Positions 8,483 through 17,282 are shown, counted from the stretch's first letter. The stretch is 64,000 bases of DNA from Ruminococcaceae bacterium UBA7127 (GCA_002493005.1 DKXL01000016.1:46872-110871), one strand, 5' to 3'. Numbers and translations: made by a program. The notes: generated from the letters alone by a model not told the origin.

Positions 8483-9760
8483 ATGAAAAAGAAAATTTTT
8501 CTTTCAATACTTTCCATAGTTCTGACTGTTGCAGCAGTATTTTCCTGTTTTGCGGCAACATTAAGTCTTCACACATCAAATTCATCTGCCACCTTAGATG
8601 AATCCGCAACCGCAGACAAACCTGCGGACGCGCAAAACTCAGATAGTGCACTTGACATAATCTACACTTCTTTACCCGACTGTTTACACTCAATTACAAA
8701 CATCTCCAAAAAGACATATGTAAAGGATTCTATGTCACTAAAGCAGGGCGATATCAAATTTTTTGAGTTGACAAACGATGAAGAAGCAACTCTGCTGAGC
8801 TTTCAAAGCTCCGACACACGCGTTATTACCGTTGACAGCGGCGGAAGAATTGATGCAATAGGCGCAGGCACAGCCAAAGTTACCGCCGAATTTTCTAATA
8901 ATTCAGCGGCAGAATTCAAGGTAACAGTCACAAGTGACGGCGCCTGTAACGATACAGCCCCCAATATGTTCTCAACCTGTATTACAGGCAATGAAGATAT
9001 CCTGGCAAAAAATCAAAACAGCGACAACGACAAAAATCTGTATCTTATCAAGGTAAACCGCACCCAAAACTGCGTTACCGTCTACACCTATGACGAAAAC
9101 GGCGAGTACACAGTACCCGTCAGGGCAATGGTCTGCTCAACAGGCAAAAACAACCAGACAATAACAGGAACATACGGAATTTACTTCAAGAATGAGTGGC
9201 ACGCTCTGTTTGATAATGTTTACGGTCAATACGTAAGCGGAATTTCGGGCAACTATTTGTTCCACTCTGTTCCGTACTACTCGCCTCAACCTGATGAGCT
9301 TGAAGTTGATGAATACAACAAGCTCGGCACGCAGGCGTCCCTCGGATGTGTAAGACTTGCCGTAGCTGATGCAAAGTGGATTTTCGACAACTGTCCGCTG
9401 AATACCACCGTCACTATCTATGACGATGATAATCCCGGACCTCTCGGCAAGCCAAAGGCAATAAAAATCACTGACAAAAAATGCGGATGGGATCCGACAG
9501 ACAACAATGATAAAAATCCCTATAACGACAAAGCGCCTGTAATCAAAGGGGCAAAGGACTGCACCGTTGCTCAAAACAGCAAATTTGAACCGCTCAAAAA
9601 CATCAAGGCACTTGACACCTGTTCAAATGATATTACAGATAAAGTCGAGATTATCGGCAATGTCACAACCTCCCGCAAGGGCGTTTATAAGGTAACCTAT
9701 TCCGTTATTGATACACTTAACCGCACTGCAACAACGGATATTTACGTTACCGTAAAATAA
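8483..9760 (+). CDS. Secreted L,D-transpeptidase (YkuD) with Ig-like domains
   Basis: A 425-residue exported enzyme that forms 3-3 peptidoglycan cross-links or attaches proteins to the wall. Order of domains: signal peptide (MKKKIFLSILSIVLTVAAVF), a bacterial Ig-like (Big_2) domain around residues 75-155 (VITVDSGGRIDAIGAGTAKVTA), the YkuD catalytic domain around 185-320 with His in YLFHSVPYY and the Cys motif SLGCVRL, and a C-terminal DUF5011-type Ig fold (KGVYKVTYSVIDTLNRTATT). The ATG at 8483 follows AGAGGA by 6 nt. The Ig modules probably position the enzyme on the envelope. It is a single-gene unit with its own promoter and a shared terminator. Confidence 0.92.
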   Translation: MKKKIFLSILSIVLTVAAVFSCFAATLSLHTSNSSATLDESATADKPADAQNSDSALDIIYTSLPDCLHSITNISKKTYVKDSMSLKQGDIKFFELTNDEEATLLSFQSSDTRVITVDSGGRIDAIGAGTAKVTAEFSNNSAAEFKVTVTSDGACNDTAPNMFSTCITGNEDILAKNQNSDNDKNLYLIKVNRTQNCVTVYTYDENGEYTVPVRAMVCSTGKNNQTITGTYGIYFKNEWHALFDNVYGQYVSGISGNYLFHSVPYYSPQPDELEVDEYNKLGTQASLGCVRLAVADAKWIFDNCPLNTTVTIYDDDNPGPLGKPKAIKITDKKCGWDPTDNNDKNPYNDKAPVIKGAKDCTVAQNSKFEPLKNIKALDTCSNDITDKVEIIGNVTTSRKGVYKVTYSVIDTLNRTATTDIYVTVK

Positions 9761-9793
9761 GCACACTCAACCTAATTTACTTGCATATAACGC

Positions 9794-9830
9794 AAAAGAA
9801 CATCGGATTTTACTCCGATGTTCTTTTTTA
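9794..9830. terminator. Bidirectional terminator between convergent genes
   Basis: AAGAACATCGGA (9796-9807) pairs perfectly with TCCGATGTTCTT (9814-9825), with A-rich and T-rich flanks serving both strands. Confidence 0.9.
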
Positions 9831-9888
9831 TGATTATAATTATAAAAATATCACGAACAGTTATATCGCATATCAGGTTACAAAGGCT

Positions 9889-11178
9889 TTATTTTGCCTT
9901 GACAGCACTGCTGTCAAACATTGCCTTAAGAGTCGCATTGTCGGCATTGCCTGTTTGAGTAAGTTGATTGTTCTTTTGGAAATCCTTAACAGCCTGTTGC
10001 GAAATCTCGCCGTAATAGCCTGTAATGTTTTCCTTATCCGTAACATATCCCAAGTCAAACAAACGCTGCTGCATTGCTTTTACATTGTTGTTTTCATCCT
10101 CAAGCTTCAGCGAAAGATTCGGGGTTATGTTAATTTTGTACTGAGCCGCCACAGAACCGTCATTCTGTGCTGTTGTAGGCGAAGTTGACGTTGTTGCTCC
10201 CTCGGAAGCATCAGTTGCCGATACAGTCGGCTGAGTTGTCGATGTTGTAGCCGCCTGGTCAGGTGTTGCCGCTTTGTCGGCAGGCTTTAACTGCGGATAA
10301 ATAAAGTACACCATCTTCTGCAAAGTATCAACTGCTGTCTGACCCTGACGTTCCATCTCCTCAGCAGAAACCATCAGTGTTTTATTGTTCTTAACGGCAT
10401 TGAGCGTGCGAAGAACTGCGTTAGCCTTGATTTGGGACAATGTTTCTTCATCTGCATAGAAAATATAGTTTGGATTAGCAATCTTGAGAGTATTAACATC
10501 AACAAGGTTATCGTCAATATTCACAGCCGCATTCACCGCATTTGTGTAACTCAACAGCATATCGCCGTATGTTCCGCTTGACATCATCTTAAGCTTGCCG
10601 CTTTCATAATAAAGATAGCAAACTGTTTCGGGAACATCGGTAGTCTTGGCGTCGTCAGCTTCTTTTTTTATCATATCAAAAGAATTCAAAAGATCTGCAT
10701 ATGATTTTGTGCCTGTGCTCTGACCTGTTTCTTTACCCCACAAAATCTTGCCAATCGTAAGGTAGCTTGTTTCAAGCTGACTCGGAGTTTGAGGATGCGA
10801 CATTGTAATCACCTGAATGTCTGCTTCCTCAAGCGCTTTCTTAGCTGTATCGCTAAGTCCCTCAGAAGCAAACACAAGGTCAGCCTTGCTGTCGATAATC
10901 TTCTGAACATCGGGGTTCTGCGCAGTGCCTACGCTCGGCACAACACTAAGCCACTTTTGGTCAACATTATCACTTTTTCCCACAATATCAAGATAACCCA
11001 TATACGACACAATGTCGGCGGTCGGTGCGTCAAGCACCACTATGTTTTCGGGTTTTTCCTTAACAACAATGTTTGCAACCTCAACCGGAAAATCCTTGTT
11101 TCCGCATCCGGCAAGCGGCATAGCAGCAGCAAGCACCATTACAAACACAAGCATAAACGAAATAAACTTATTCTTCAT
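9889..11178 (-). CDS. Lipoprotein: FecB/BtuF-like substrate-binding fold fused to a peptidoglycan-binding domain
   Basis: A 430-residue lipoprotein with the lipobox LAGCGN at about residue 25. Residues 30-280 follow the periplasmic-binding-protein fold used for iron-siderophore or cobalamin (ENIVVLDAPTADIVSYMGY, DLVFASEGLSD, MSHPQTPSQLE). A Thr/Ser/Ala-rich linker (about 310-350) leads to a C-terminal PG_binding_1 domain (MQQRLFDLGYVTDKENITGYYG, AVKDFQKNNQL). The start at 11178 follows GGAGG by 6 nt. No permease or ATPase gene of an ABC importer is nearby, so it may be a wall-tethered binding or sensing protein, not a canonical importer subunit. It lies 23 nt after the DUF815 ATPase gene and is probably cotranscribed. 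Confidence 0.8.
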   Translation of the reverse strand: MKNKFISFMLVFVMVLAAAMPLAGCGNKDFPVEVANIVVKEKPENIVVLDAPTADIVSYMGYLDIVGKSDNVDQKWLSVVPSVGTAQNPDVQKIIDSKADLVFASEGLSDTAKKALEEADIQVITMSHPQTPSQLETSYLTIGKILWGKETGQSTGTKSYADLLNSFDMIKKEADDAKTTDVPETVCYLYYESGKLKMMSSGTYGDMLLSYTNAVNAAVNIDDNLVDVNTLKIANPNYIFYADEETLSQIKANAVLRTLNAVKNNKTLMVSAEEMERQGQTAVDTLQKMVYFIYPQLKPADKAATPDQAATTSTTQPTVSATDASEGATTSTSPTTAQNDGSVAAQYKINITPNLSLKLEDENNNVKAMQQRLFDLGYVTDKENITGYYGEISQQAVKDFQKNNQLTQTGNADNATLKAMFDSSAVKAK

Positions 11179-11201
11179 AACTTTCCTCCGTAAGCAATTT
11201 A

Positions 11202-12437
11202 TCAACAAAACAAGGACTCTATATACTGCTTTGCACATCTCGGAGATCTTCCGCCCCTTGAAAGTGCAAATCGCTCTGCCCCCATTGCAAGCTCCTCCTG
11301 TGACATATCGATTCCCTTTTCATTTGCAAGTGCAGATACAATTTCAAGAAACTCTTTTTTGGACGGAATACTGTAGCACACTGCAAGACCGAATCTGTCA
11401 GACAGCGACAGGCTCTCCTGCATATTGTCACGCACATTCACATCATCAACCGCATACGACCTGTCGCTGAGGTTTTCTTTAATAATGTGACGGCGGTTAG
11501 ATGTTGCATAAATCAATGCATTGTCGGGGCGAGCTGCAAGTCCGCCCTCAAGCACAGCCTTAAGCGTTGTATAGCTTCTGTCCTGTGACTGGAACGACAA
11601 ATCATCAATAAATATTATAAACTTCAGCGGCAAAGCGGCAATCTTGTCAACCAAAATCGGGAAGTCAATCAATCTGTCCTTCGGCATTTCCACAATTCTG
11701 AGTCCGTCTTTTCTAAACTCATTGGCAATCGCTTTAACAGTTGAGCTTTTGCCTGTACCCTTGTCGCCGAAAAGCAGACAGTTGTTACAGCTTTTGCCCT
11801 GCAAAAACGACCTTGTGTTGCCGACAACCTTTTCGCGCTGACGCTCATATCCCGTAAATGAGTCCATATCGATTTTGTCGGGATGAAGCACCGGCTGAAT
11901 GTCGCCGTCACGCCAGATAAACGCCTTGTAGCGAGCAAACATTCCGCATCCGTTTTCTTTATAATATTTTGCCAGCTTGTCAAGCGAGCCGTCAAAACTC
12001 TCAAAACATTCCACACAACTGCCAACCTGCCACCTTGGAAGCAATTCGGCAACATCTGCTATTTTGTCATAATATGCATATGCCTTAATTATTTCATCAG
12101 AGTCAAGCCTTGCAGCTGTAAGTATTGCATTGCAGTCACTTTTAACAGCAGCAAGCACGCTTTCGGGCAACATATCTTGCTTGCCTGCCGTTGCGGCTCT
12201 GGCAAAGCAGTTATCATCAAACAGCGCCGTTTCGCTCATTGCGTAAGCAAATTTATCTGCACAGTTTCTCTCGTACAAGAGCGAGCACAGCTCACCGTAC
12301 GCACCCAAAAATTCATCAGGTGATTTGTCGAGCGACTGCAAAAGCTTGTAAAATGCCTTTGGCACACTCCTGTTCATTATTCCTCTGAACACTGACAGAG
12401 AAGAAAACAGCAGTTTACATTTATTTACATTATTCAT
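11202..12437 (-). CDS. DUF815 family AAA-type ATP-binding protein
   Basis: A 411-residue protein with a Walker A motif LLFGDKGTGKSSTVKA at about residue 222-237 and Walker B FIIFIDDLSF near 280, as in the DUF815 family of AAA-like ATPases. A sensor-like segment, LIYATSNRRHI, follows. Members are widespread in Clostridia, and their role is undefined. The first ATG (12437) lies only about 15 nt after the predicted transcript start and has a weak ribosome-binding site. ATG at 12377 (residue 21), preceded by AGAGGA, is a credible alternative start. It is the first gene of a two-gene unit with the lipoprotein. Confidence 0.85.
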   Translation of the reverse strand: MNNVNKCKLLFSSLSVFRGIMNRSVPKAFYKLLQSLDKSPDEFLGAYGELCSLLYERNCADKFAYAMSETALFDDNCFARAATAGKQDMLPESVLAAVKSDCNAILTAARLDSDEIIKAYAYYDKIADVAELLPRWQVGSCVECFESFDGSLDKLAKYYKENGCGMFARYKAFIWRDGDIQPVLHPDKIDMDSFTGYERQREKVVGNTRSFLQGKSCNNCLLFGDKGTGKSSTVKAIANEFRKDGLRIVEMPKDRLIDFPILVDKIAALPLKFIIFIDDLSFQSQDRSYTTLKAVLEGGLAARPDNALIYATSNRRHIIKENLSDRSYAVDDVNVRDNMQESLSLSDRFGLAVCYSIPSKKEFLEIVSALANEKGIDMSQEELAMGAERFALSRGGRSPRCAKQYIESLFC

Positions 12438-12459
12438 TTAAATCAGTCCAATCTATTTA

Positions 12460-12488
12460 ATTGTACACACTTTTTCGAATTTAGTCAA
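12460..12488 (-). promoter_or_regulatory. Promoter of the DUF815-lipoprotein unit
   Basis: TTGACT (12488-12483), 17 bp, TACAAT (12465-12460). The remaining intergenic sequence up to the 5S promoter is AT-rich without further visible features. Confidence 0.8.
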
Positions 12489-12626
12489 CATTTTTTACCT
12501 GTATTGTTCTTAAATCTGCATAATACGACAAAAAAACAATATTATCACAAAAAGCCGCCGTAAATCACAATTAAACAAGACAATTTTTATCCGGAAAATA
12601 AATTTGAAAAAATTTTCAAAAAAGTG

Positions 12627-12655
12627 TTGACTTTTCCAAAAAGCAGTAGTATAAT
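12627..12655 (+). promoter_or_regulatory. Strong promoter of the 5S rRNA gene
   Basis: TTGACT (12627-12632), exactly 17 bp, and a perfect TATAAT (12650-12655), about 30 bp before the 5S sequence. Confidence 0.9.
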
Positions 12656-12685
12656 AACAACTGTTCTCGAAAAACGAATAACAAA

Positions 12686-12803
12686 GTTGGTGTTGATGAC
12701 GCTGAGGGTCCACCTGTTCCCATACCGAACACAGAAGTTAAGCTCAGTGGTGCCGAAAATACTTGGCTGGTGACGGCCCGGGAAAATAGGGAGATGCCAA
12801 CAC
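12686..12803 (+). rRNA. rrf: 5S ribosomal RNA (solitary)
   Basis: The sequence shows the 5S hallmarks: complementary ends (GTTGGTGTTG and CCAACAC), the conserved CCACCTGTTCCCATACCGAA block, AGAAGTTAAGCTC, and the GGAAAATAGG loop near the 3' end. No 16S, 23S or tRNA gene is adjacent. It has its own promoter and terminator. Confidence 0.95.
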
Positions 12804-12810
12804 ATAAAGT

Positions 12811-12841
12811 GTCCACCCAGTAGGGTGGGCGTTTTTATTTT
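12811..12841 (+). terminator. Intrinsic terminator of 5S rRNA
   Basis: GTCCACCC (12811-12818) pairs with GGGTGGGC (12823-12830) around an AGTA loop, followed by GTTTTTATTTTT. Confidence 0.93.
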
Positions 12842-12872
12842 TATACATCTTTATATTTTAACAGGTATTAAT

Positions 12873-13934
12873 ATGATTACTGATATTTTAAAAAATGAAA
12901 CCTCGGTCTGGCACAGGCTAAAGCACAGCAAAAAGCCGATTGTACTTTACGGTATGGGCGACGGCGCCGACAAGGTGCTCAGTGCTTTTAAAAAATACAC
13001 AATAACAGCAAGTGCCGTAATTGCAAGCGACGATTTTGTGCGCGGACAAAGCTTTCACGGATTTACTGTCAAAAAACTCAGCGAAGTTGAACAGGAATTT
13101 TCAGACTTTACAATAGCGCTTTGCTTTGCAACTCAACTGCCGGATGTTATGGACAGGATTTATCAAATATCCAAAACTCACGAAATTGTCGTTCCGAGTG
13201 TTCCCGTATTCGGTAACATACTCTTTGATGACGAATTTATCTTGGCAAATGCCGCTTCGCTTGACTGTGCATACAATTTGCTTGCAGACGAAAAGTCAAA
13301 AGAAGTATTTAAAAATATTCTCAAATTCTACTACACAGGCAAAATCGAGCTTCTCCCCCCTATTACGACCGATAAGGACGAAGCGTTTAATAATATTTTA
13401 AGGCTCGGCTGCAACGAAAGCTATGTTGACCTCGGCGCATATAACGGTGACACTATTGACGAATTTTTAAATTACGCAGGCACAAACTACAAGCGCATTA
13501 TCGCTCTTGAGCCAAATTCAAAGAACTTTGAAAAGCTGAAATCACATTGCAGTGAGATGCCCAACGTCACCCTCTGGCAACTTGGTTCGTATAACAAAAA
13601 TACCGAGCTTATCTTCAACAACAAAGCTGGGCGCAACAGTGCTATCTCCGAAAAAGGAGTTAAAACTCAGGTTGCCACGGTTGACACAATACTCTGCGGA
13701 ATGGCGGCAAGCTACATCAAGGCAGACGTTGAGGGTGCTGACTTTGAAACGATTGAGGGTATGAAGAATACGCTCAAAAACTTTAAGCCAAAGCTGAATT
13801 TTGCGGCATATCACCGCTTTGAGGACATATTCATGCTGATTTTGCTTATCAGCAAAATAAATCCCAAATACAAATTCTATCTGCGTCATCACCCCTACAT
13901 TCCTGCCTGGGACACAAATTTATACTGCATATAA
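12873..13934 (+). CDS. FkbM-family methyltransferase
   Basis: A 353-residue protein. The C-terminal half (about 190-353) is an FkbM-type SAM-dependent methyltransferase: YVDLGAYNGDTIDEFL is the SAM-binding loop, ALEPNSKNFEKL the acidic second motif, and IKADVEGADFETIEGM the FkbM signature. The N-terminal half begins with a nucleotide-binding-like segment (IVLYGMGDGADKVLSAFKKY) resembling the Rossmann region found in sugar-modifying proteins. It probably O-methylates a glycan or lipid-linked sugar. The start ATG at 12873 has only a weak AGG upstream. It lies directly downstream of the 5S terminator, and no promoter of its own is obvious. Confidence 0.85.
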   Translation: MITDILKNETSVWHRLKHSKKPIVLYGMGDGADKVLSAFKKYTITASAVIASDDFVRGQSFHGFTVKKLSEVEQEFSDFTIALCFATQLPDVMDRIYQISKTHEIVVPSVPVFGNILFDDEFILANAASLDCAYNLLADEKSKEVFKNILKFYYTGKIELLPPITTDKDEAFNNILRLGCNESYVDLGAYNGDTIDEFLNYAGTNYKRIIALEPNSKNFEKLKSHCSEMPNVTLWQLGSYNKNTELIFNNKAGRNSAISEKGVKTQVATVDTILCGMAASYIKADVEGADFETIEGMKNTLKNFKPKLNFAAYHRFEDIFMLILLISKINPKYKFYLRHHPYIPAWDTNLYCI

Positions 13935-13967
13935 TGCAACTGCGTTGCAATGTGCAATTTACAATTT

Positions 13968-14292
13968 TGGTCGGGTAGACAGAGTGATATACTTTAATAC
14001 GTCATTTTCCTGACAACGACAATCCATTTTCGGACGACCAATGGTCGTCCGGCGGCGTGACGCCGCTCACATTTCGAGCAGATAGCGTGATATATTTTAA
14101 CACGTAATTTGCCCGACAATAACATTTATCTTATGATACCAAAAATAAAACAAACGCGAGTTGTATCTTGCGTTACCAACAGAAAAATGTATGACTCGGG
14201 CTACCGACGTTAAGCTAAAACCCGACGATTATTCCCGAACTAAAAAACCGGGCTACCGAGCTAAAGCGGTGCTCCGACGATTCTCTCCGAAC
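13968..14292. repeat. Composite copy of the dispersed intergenic repeat with short tandem subrepeats
   Basis: Contains the GGACGACC-AATGGTCGTCC palindromic block (14032-14052), the GTGATATATTTTAACACG block twice, the GCGAGTTG-TATCTTGCG stretch, and two copies of a roughly 50-bp CCGGGCTACCGA...CCGAACTAAAA unit (14187-14295). No coding potential is seen between 13935 and 14344. Confidence 0.75.
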
Positions 14293-14299
14293 TAAAACA

Positions 14300-14328
14300 G
14301 CCACTCCGTGACGGAGTGGCCTTTTTTG
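14300..14328. terminator. Terminator between the FkbM gene and mgtE (convergent)
   Basis: GCCACTCCG (14300-14308) and CGGAGTGGC (14312-14320) form a perfect 9-bp stem followed by CTTTTTTG on the plus strand; on the minus strand the T run is weaker. Confidence 0.85.
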
Positions 14329-14344
14329 AACACTAATATAATTT

Positions 14345-15715
14345 TTAAAGCTGTAAAATGCTTGATGCAACGGCAAAATAAATAAGCAACGACAACGAGT
14401 CACACACCGTTGAAATCAGCGGATTTGCCATAACAGCAGGGTCAAATCCGATTTTGCTTGCCAAAAGCGGCAGACTGCTGCCCACAATCTTTGACATCAT
14501 AATCGTACCGATAAGCGTAAGCGACACAACAAGCGCAATCACAAATGCATTGTCGTGTCCGTTCAAATCAAACACCATCAGTTTAATAAAATTGGCTGTG
14601 GCAAGGGTCACACCGCAAAGCAGAGATACCCTAATCTCTTTCCACAAAATTACAAATAAATCCTTAAATTCAACCTCACCAAGCGACAATGCACGAATAA
14701 CCGACACAGAAGCCTGTGAGCCTGCGTTACCGCCCGAACCTGTAATCATCGGAATAAACGATGATAATATGATAACGCTTGCAAGCATTGCATCAAACGA
14801 TGAAATAATTGCACTCGTAAATGTTGCCGACAGCATAAGCACCAGCAGCCAGGGAATACGTTTTTTATAAATTCCCCACACGCTTGTTTTCATATACGGC
14901 TTATCAGACGGCAGCACAGCAGCCATCTTTTCGATATCCTCGGTAGCCTCTTCCTGAATGACGTCGATAGCGTCGTCGATTGTAACAATACCGACAAGCC
15001 TGTTCTCGTTGTCAACAACAGGCAAAGCCAAAAAGTTGTAGTTAGAAAACATCTGCGCAACCTGCTCCTGGTCGTCAAGAGTATTAACCGCAATGACGTT
15101 TTCTTCCATCATATCGCGCACAAACTCGTCGTCTTCGGACAACAGCAAATCCTTTACGGTAGTAATACCAATCAGCTTGTTGTTGTCATCGGTCACATAG
15201 CAGGTGTATATTGTTTCCTTGTCAACACCTGTTCTTCTGATTCTTTTAATCGCCATCTCGGCGGTCATCTCGGAACGAAGTACAATAAACTCCGTTGTCA
15301 TAATTGAGCCTGCGCTGTCCTCCGGATATTTTAAAAGCTCATTAATTTGCTTCCTCATATCCTTGTCAGCCTGGCGCAAAATTCGCTTAACCACATTGGC
15401 AGGCATTTCCTCAATAAGGTCTACGGCGTCATCAACAAACAACTCGTCAACAACTTCCTTAAGCTCGCTGTCACTAAAGCCGTGAATGAGGAACTCCTGC
15501 GTATCGTCGTCCATTTCAACAAACGTTTCCGCCGCAAGCTCTTTGGGCAGAATACGAAATAAAATGGCCATTTTTTCGTCTTGCAGCTCTTCAAAAACCG
15601 CCGCAATATCAAACGGCTTCATCGTGACAAGAATGTCACGCAGAGTGTTGTACTTTTTTTCTTCAAGCAGCACTCTGATGGTTTCTGTAAGAGTTACATT
15701 AACCTGTTCCATCAT
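14345..15715 (-). CDS. mgtE: Magnesium transporter MgtE
   Basis: A gated Mg2+ channel of the inner membrane, 457 residues. The order is the superhelical N domain (about 1-125), a tandem CBS pair (about 130-255; GSIMTTEFIVLR, DDAIDVIQEEATEDIEK), the connecting helix, and five transmembrane helices from about 280. The pore segment ITGSGGNAGSQASVSVIRALSLGE is the MgtE signature. The start at 15715 follows AAGGAGG; ATG at 15712 is equally possible. It is a single-gene unit behind a long structured leader, in keeping with regulation by Mg2+ at the RNA or protein level. The protein itself senses cytoplasmic Mg2+ through its N and CBS domains (family knowledge). Confidence 0.97.
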   Translation of the reverse strand: MMEQVNVTLTETIRVLLEEKKYNTLRDILVTMKPFDIAAVFEELQDEKMAILFRILPKELAAETFVEMDDDTQEFLIHGFSDSELKEVVDELFVDDAVDLIEEMPANVVKRILRQADKDMRKQINELLKYPEDSAGSIMTTEFIVLRSEMTAEMAIKRIRRTGVDKETIYTCYVTDDNNKLIGITTVKDLLLSEDDEFVRDMMEENVIAVNTLDDQEQVAQMFSNYNFLALPVVDNENRLVGIVTIDDAIDVIQEEATEDIEKMAAVLPSDKPYMKTSVWGIYKKRIPWLLVLMLSATFTSAIISSFDAMLASVIILSSFIPMITGSGGNAGSQASVSVIRALSLGEVEFKDLFVILWKEIRVSLLCGVTLATANFIKLMVFDLNGHDNAFVIALVVSLTLIGTIMMSKIVGSSLPLLASKIGFDPAVMANPLISTVCDSLSLLIYFAVASSILQL

Positions 15716-15796
15716 CTTTCCTCCTTCATCATAAGTCTGGGAGTAAAGACGTGTCACCCGTAATATTAAATTACTGTATAATCAAAGCTGAAACAA

Positions 15797-15868
15797 AATG
15801 AACGCAATGCGCACATTATGCTGCAACTTCGCCCGGGTACAGCGCCTTTATTACCGTCTGCGTCCATT
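15797..15868 (-). promoter_or_regulatory. Structured leader of mgtE, class not recognised
   Basis: The 5' untranslated region is about 195 nt long. AATGGACGCA (15868-15859) pairs with TGCGTTCATT (15806-15797) over 10 bp with one G-T, and encloses smaller hairpins, for instance GCTG...CAGC around a CCCGGGCGAAG loop. It lacks the conserved core of the M-box Mg2+ riboswitch as I know it. A cis-regulatory RNA is plausible but unproven. Confidence 0.4.
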
Positions 15869-15917
15869 AAGATTTCACCTCATTTTTTATAAATTCATTT
15901 GCAAAACTGCTCTTATT

Positions 15918-15946
15918 ATTTTATTCCTTTTTTTCTATGTTGTCAA
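15918..15946 (-). promoter_or_regulatory. Promoter of mgtE
   Basis: TTGACA (15946-15941), 17 bp, TAAAAT (15923-15918). Confidence 0.8.
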
Positions 15947-16065
15947 TATTTTAGTCTATGAATATCAATCGCATTTTCACGACAATTTCAAATCAAGCAT
16001 CAAAAAAACTTCATCTATTTAAACTTACAACCGGTCTGCCGACTTTTAGCGAGTGTTACCTCCGC

Positions 16066-16093
16066 TTGATTTTTAAAAAAAATTATGTATAAT
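16066..16093 (+). promoter_or_regulatory. Promoter of the coiled-coil membrane protein gene
   Basis: TTGATT (16066-16071), 16 bp, TATAAT (16088-16093). Confidence 0.65.
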
Positions 16094-16136
16094 ATAAATA
16101 TACAATTTTCGTACAATATTTACAGGAGGCTGCAAA

Positions 16137-16715
16137 ATGAATGGTATGATAAAAAAATATATACCTTATGCTATTGTAATTTTCTTGATTTATATGCTTA
16201 TTCCGCTTATGTTCCTACCTCAGTCAATGAAAAACTTTTCGGCAATCGCATATGATTTTATTTTTCCGATAACCGCCAGCGCCTGCGCGGCAATTTATTG
16301 CTCAAAACACGGGCTTGACTTTTTGTTTGCACTTATCGCCCCGATAATATATCTGCCTAGTATGTTGATATACAACGGCGGCTTTGCTTCAAAAAACATC
16401 ACAACAAACCTTATATTACTTGTTGTTTATCTTGTGGCAGGCATTTTCGGCCTTTTTCTCGGTGATCTTGCATTTGGTGACAAGCGCCGCAAACAAGAGA
16501 AAAAAGAAAAAGAAGAAGCCGAAAAAATGTTGCTTGAGGCAAAACACAGAGATGAAATCGAGCTTGAAAAACTGACAAATTCGCTAAACAGCCATGATGA
16601 CATCGACGACGATTTTGATTATGATAAATACCTGTCCGATATTGACAAACCTTCAAATTCATATGAAAAAGAAATTGACGACATCTTAAACGAATTTGGT
16701 TCATCAAGCAAATAA
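16137..16715 (+). CDS. Membrane protein with acidic coiled-coil tail, function unknown
   Basis: 192 residues. Roughly the first 115 residues hold about four hydrophobic segments (YAIVIFLIYMLIPLMF, FIFPITASACAAIYC, FALIAPIIYLPSMLIY, LILLVVYLVAGIFGLFLGD). A charged helical region (KRRKQEKKEKEEAEKMLLEAK) follows and then an Asp-rich tail (DDIDDDFDYDKYL). No family is recognised. The ATG at 16137 follows AGGAGG by 7 nt. It is monocistronic, with a promoter before and a terminator after it. Confidence 0.8.
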   Translation: MNGMIKKYIPYAIVIFLIYMLIPLMFLPQSMKNFSAIAYDFIFPITASACAAIYCSKHGLDFLFALIAPIIYLPSMLIYNGGFASKNITTNLILLVVYLVAGIFGLFLGDLAFGDKRRKQEKKEKEEAEKMLLEAKHRDEIELEKLTNSLNSHDDIDDDFDYDKYLSDIDKPSNSYEKEIDDILNEFGSSSK

Positions 16716-16770
16716 TTCACTAAAATACAGGTTGTAATTTGGCTTACACACAAAATCGAACAACAAATTA

Positions 16771-16798
16771 ACGGCAGAGAAAACTCTGCCGTTTTTTT
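16771..16798 (+). terminator. Intrinsic terminator
   Basis: ACGGCAGAG and CTCTGCCGT (16771-16792) around AAAA, followed by TTTTTTT. Confidence 0.92.
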
Positions 16799-16859
16799 GC
16801 ATTTTAGTTCTATATTGCCGCTTAAAAAATCAACTCTTCCAAGCAAAGCATTACAGAGA

Positions 16860-17282
16860 TTATAAATTCACAAATTGCTTCTCGTCAAAATTAGTTTCCA
16901 TTGACCATTGAGTTGCAATTCCGTTTTTCAGACAAAATATTTGCAAAAGTCCGTCAATACCATTTGCTTTCCACGCCTGCAAAAACTTTCTTGTGGGGTG
17001 AGCAAAAATTTCCTCACGCAGCTTTTTATCATTTTCAACCTGAACCAACTCTCCTGTAACTCTGATTTGGCAGTTGCTCCCCTGAAAGCAAAGTTCAACC
17101 TTGGGATTTCTCTTTATTTGTTTAAAAACATCTTTCGTTGAGGCTGTGTGAAAAATTATTCCGTTTTCATCAGCTCTATACAGCAACATTCCTCTAACCC
17201 TTGGCTGGTCACCGTCCATAGTTGCAATGTGAAACACGGGGTTTTCATTCATTAACTTAAAAATTTCCTGTTTTGAAAGCAT
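16860..17282 (-). CDS. Pyridoxamine 5'-phosphate oxidase-family (FMN-binding split barrel) protein
   Basis: 140 residues with the split-barrel pattern: FHIATMDGDQPRVRGMLL at the N-terminus, IIFHTASTKDVFKQIKRNPKVELCFQG in the middle, and IRVTGELVQVENDKKLREEIF after it. This is the short clostridial subgroup and is not likely to be a true PdxH; it more probably binds FMN or another flavin and acts as a reductase. The start follows AAGGAGG by 8 nt. It lies downstream of the AraC gene, with a 108-nt gap. Confidence 0.85.
   Translation of the reverse strand: MLSKQEIFKLMNENPVFHIATMDGDQPRVRGMLLYRADENGIIFHTASTKDVFKQIKRNPKVELCFQGSNCQIRVTGELVQVENDKKLREEIFAHPTRKFLQAWKANGIDGLLQIFCLKNGIATQWSMETNFDEKQFVNL

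Noticed and set aside
12510..12816. Minus-strand frames of 66-72 residues
   Set aside because: They overlap the 5S rRNA gene, its promoter and terminator, and are fortuitous.
15770..15911. M-box Mg2+ riboswitch upstream of mgtE
   Set aside because: The conserved M-box core could not be found on the minus strand, so it is listed only as an unclassified leader.
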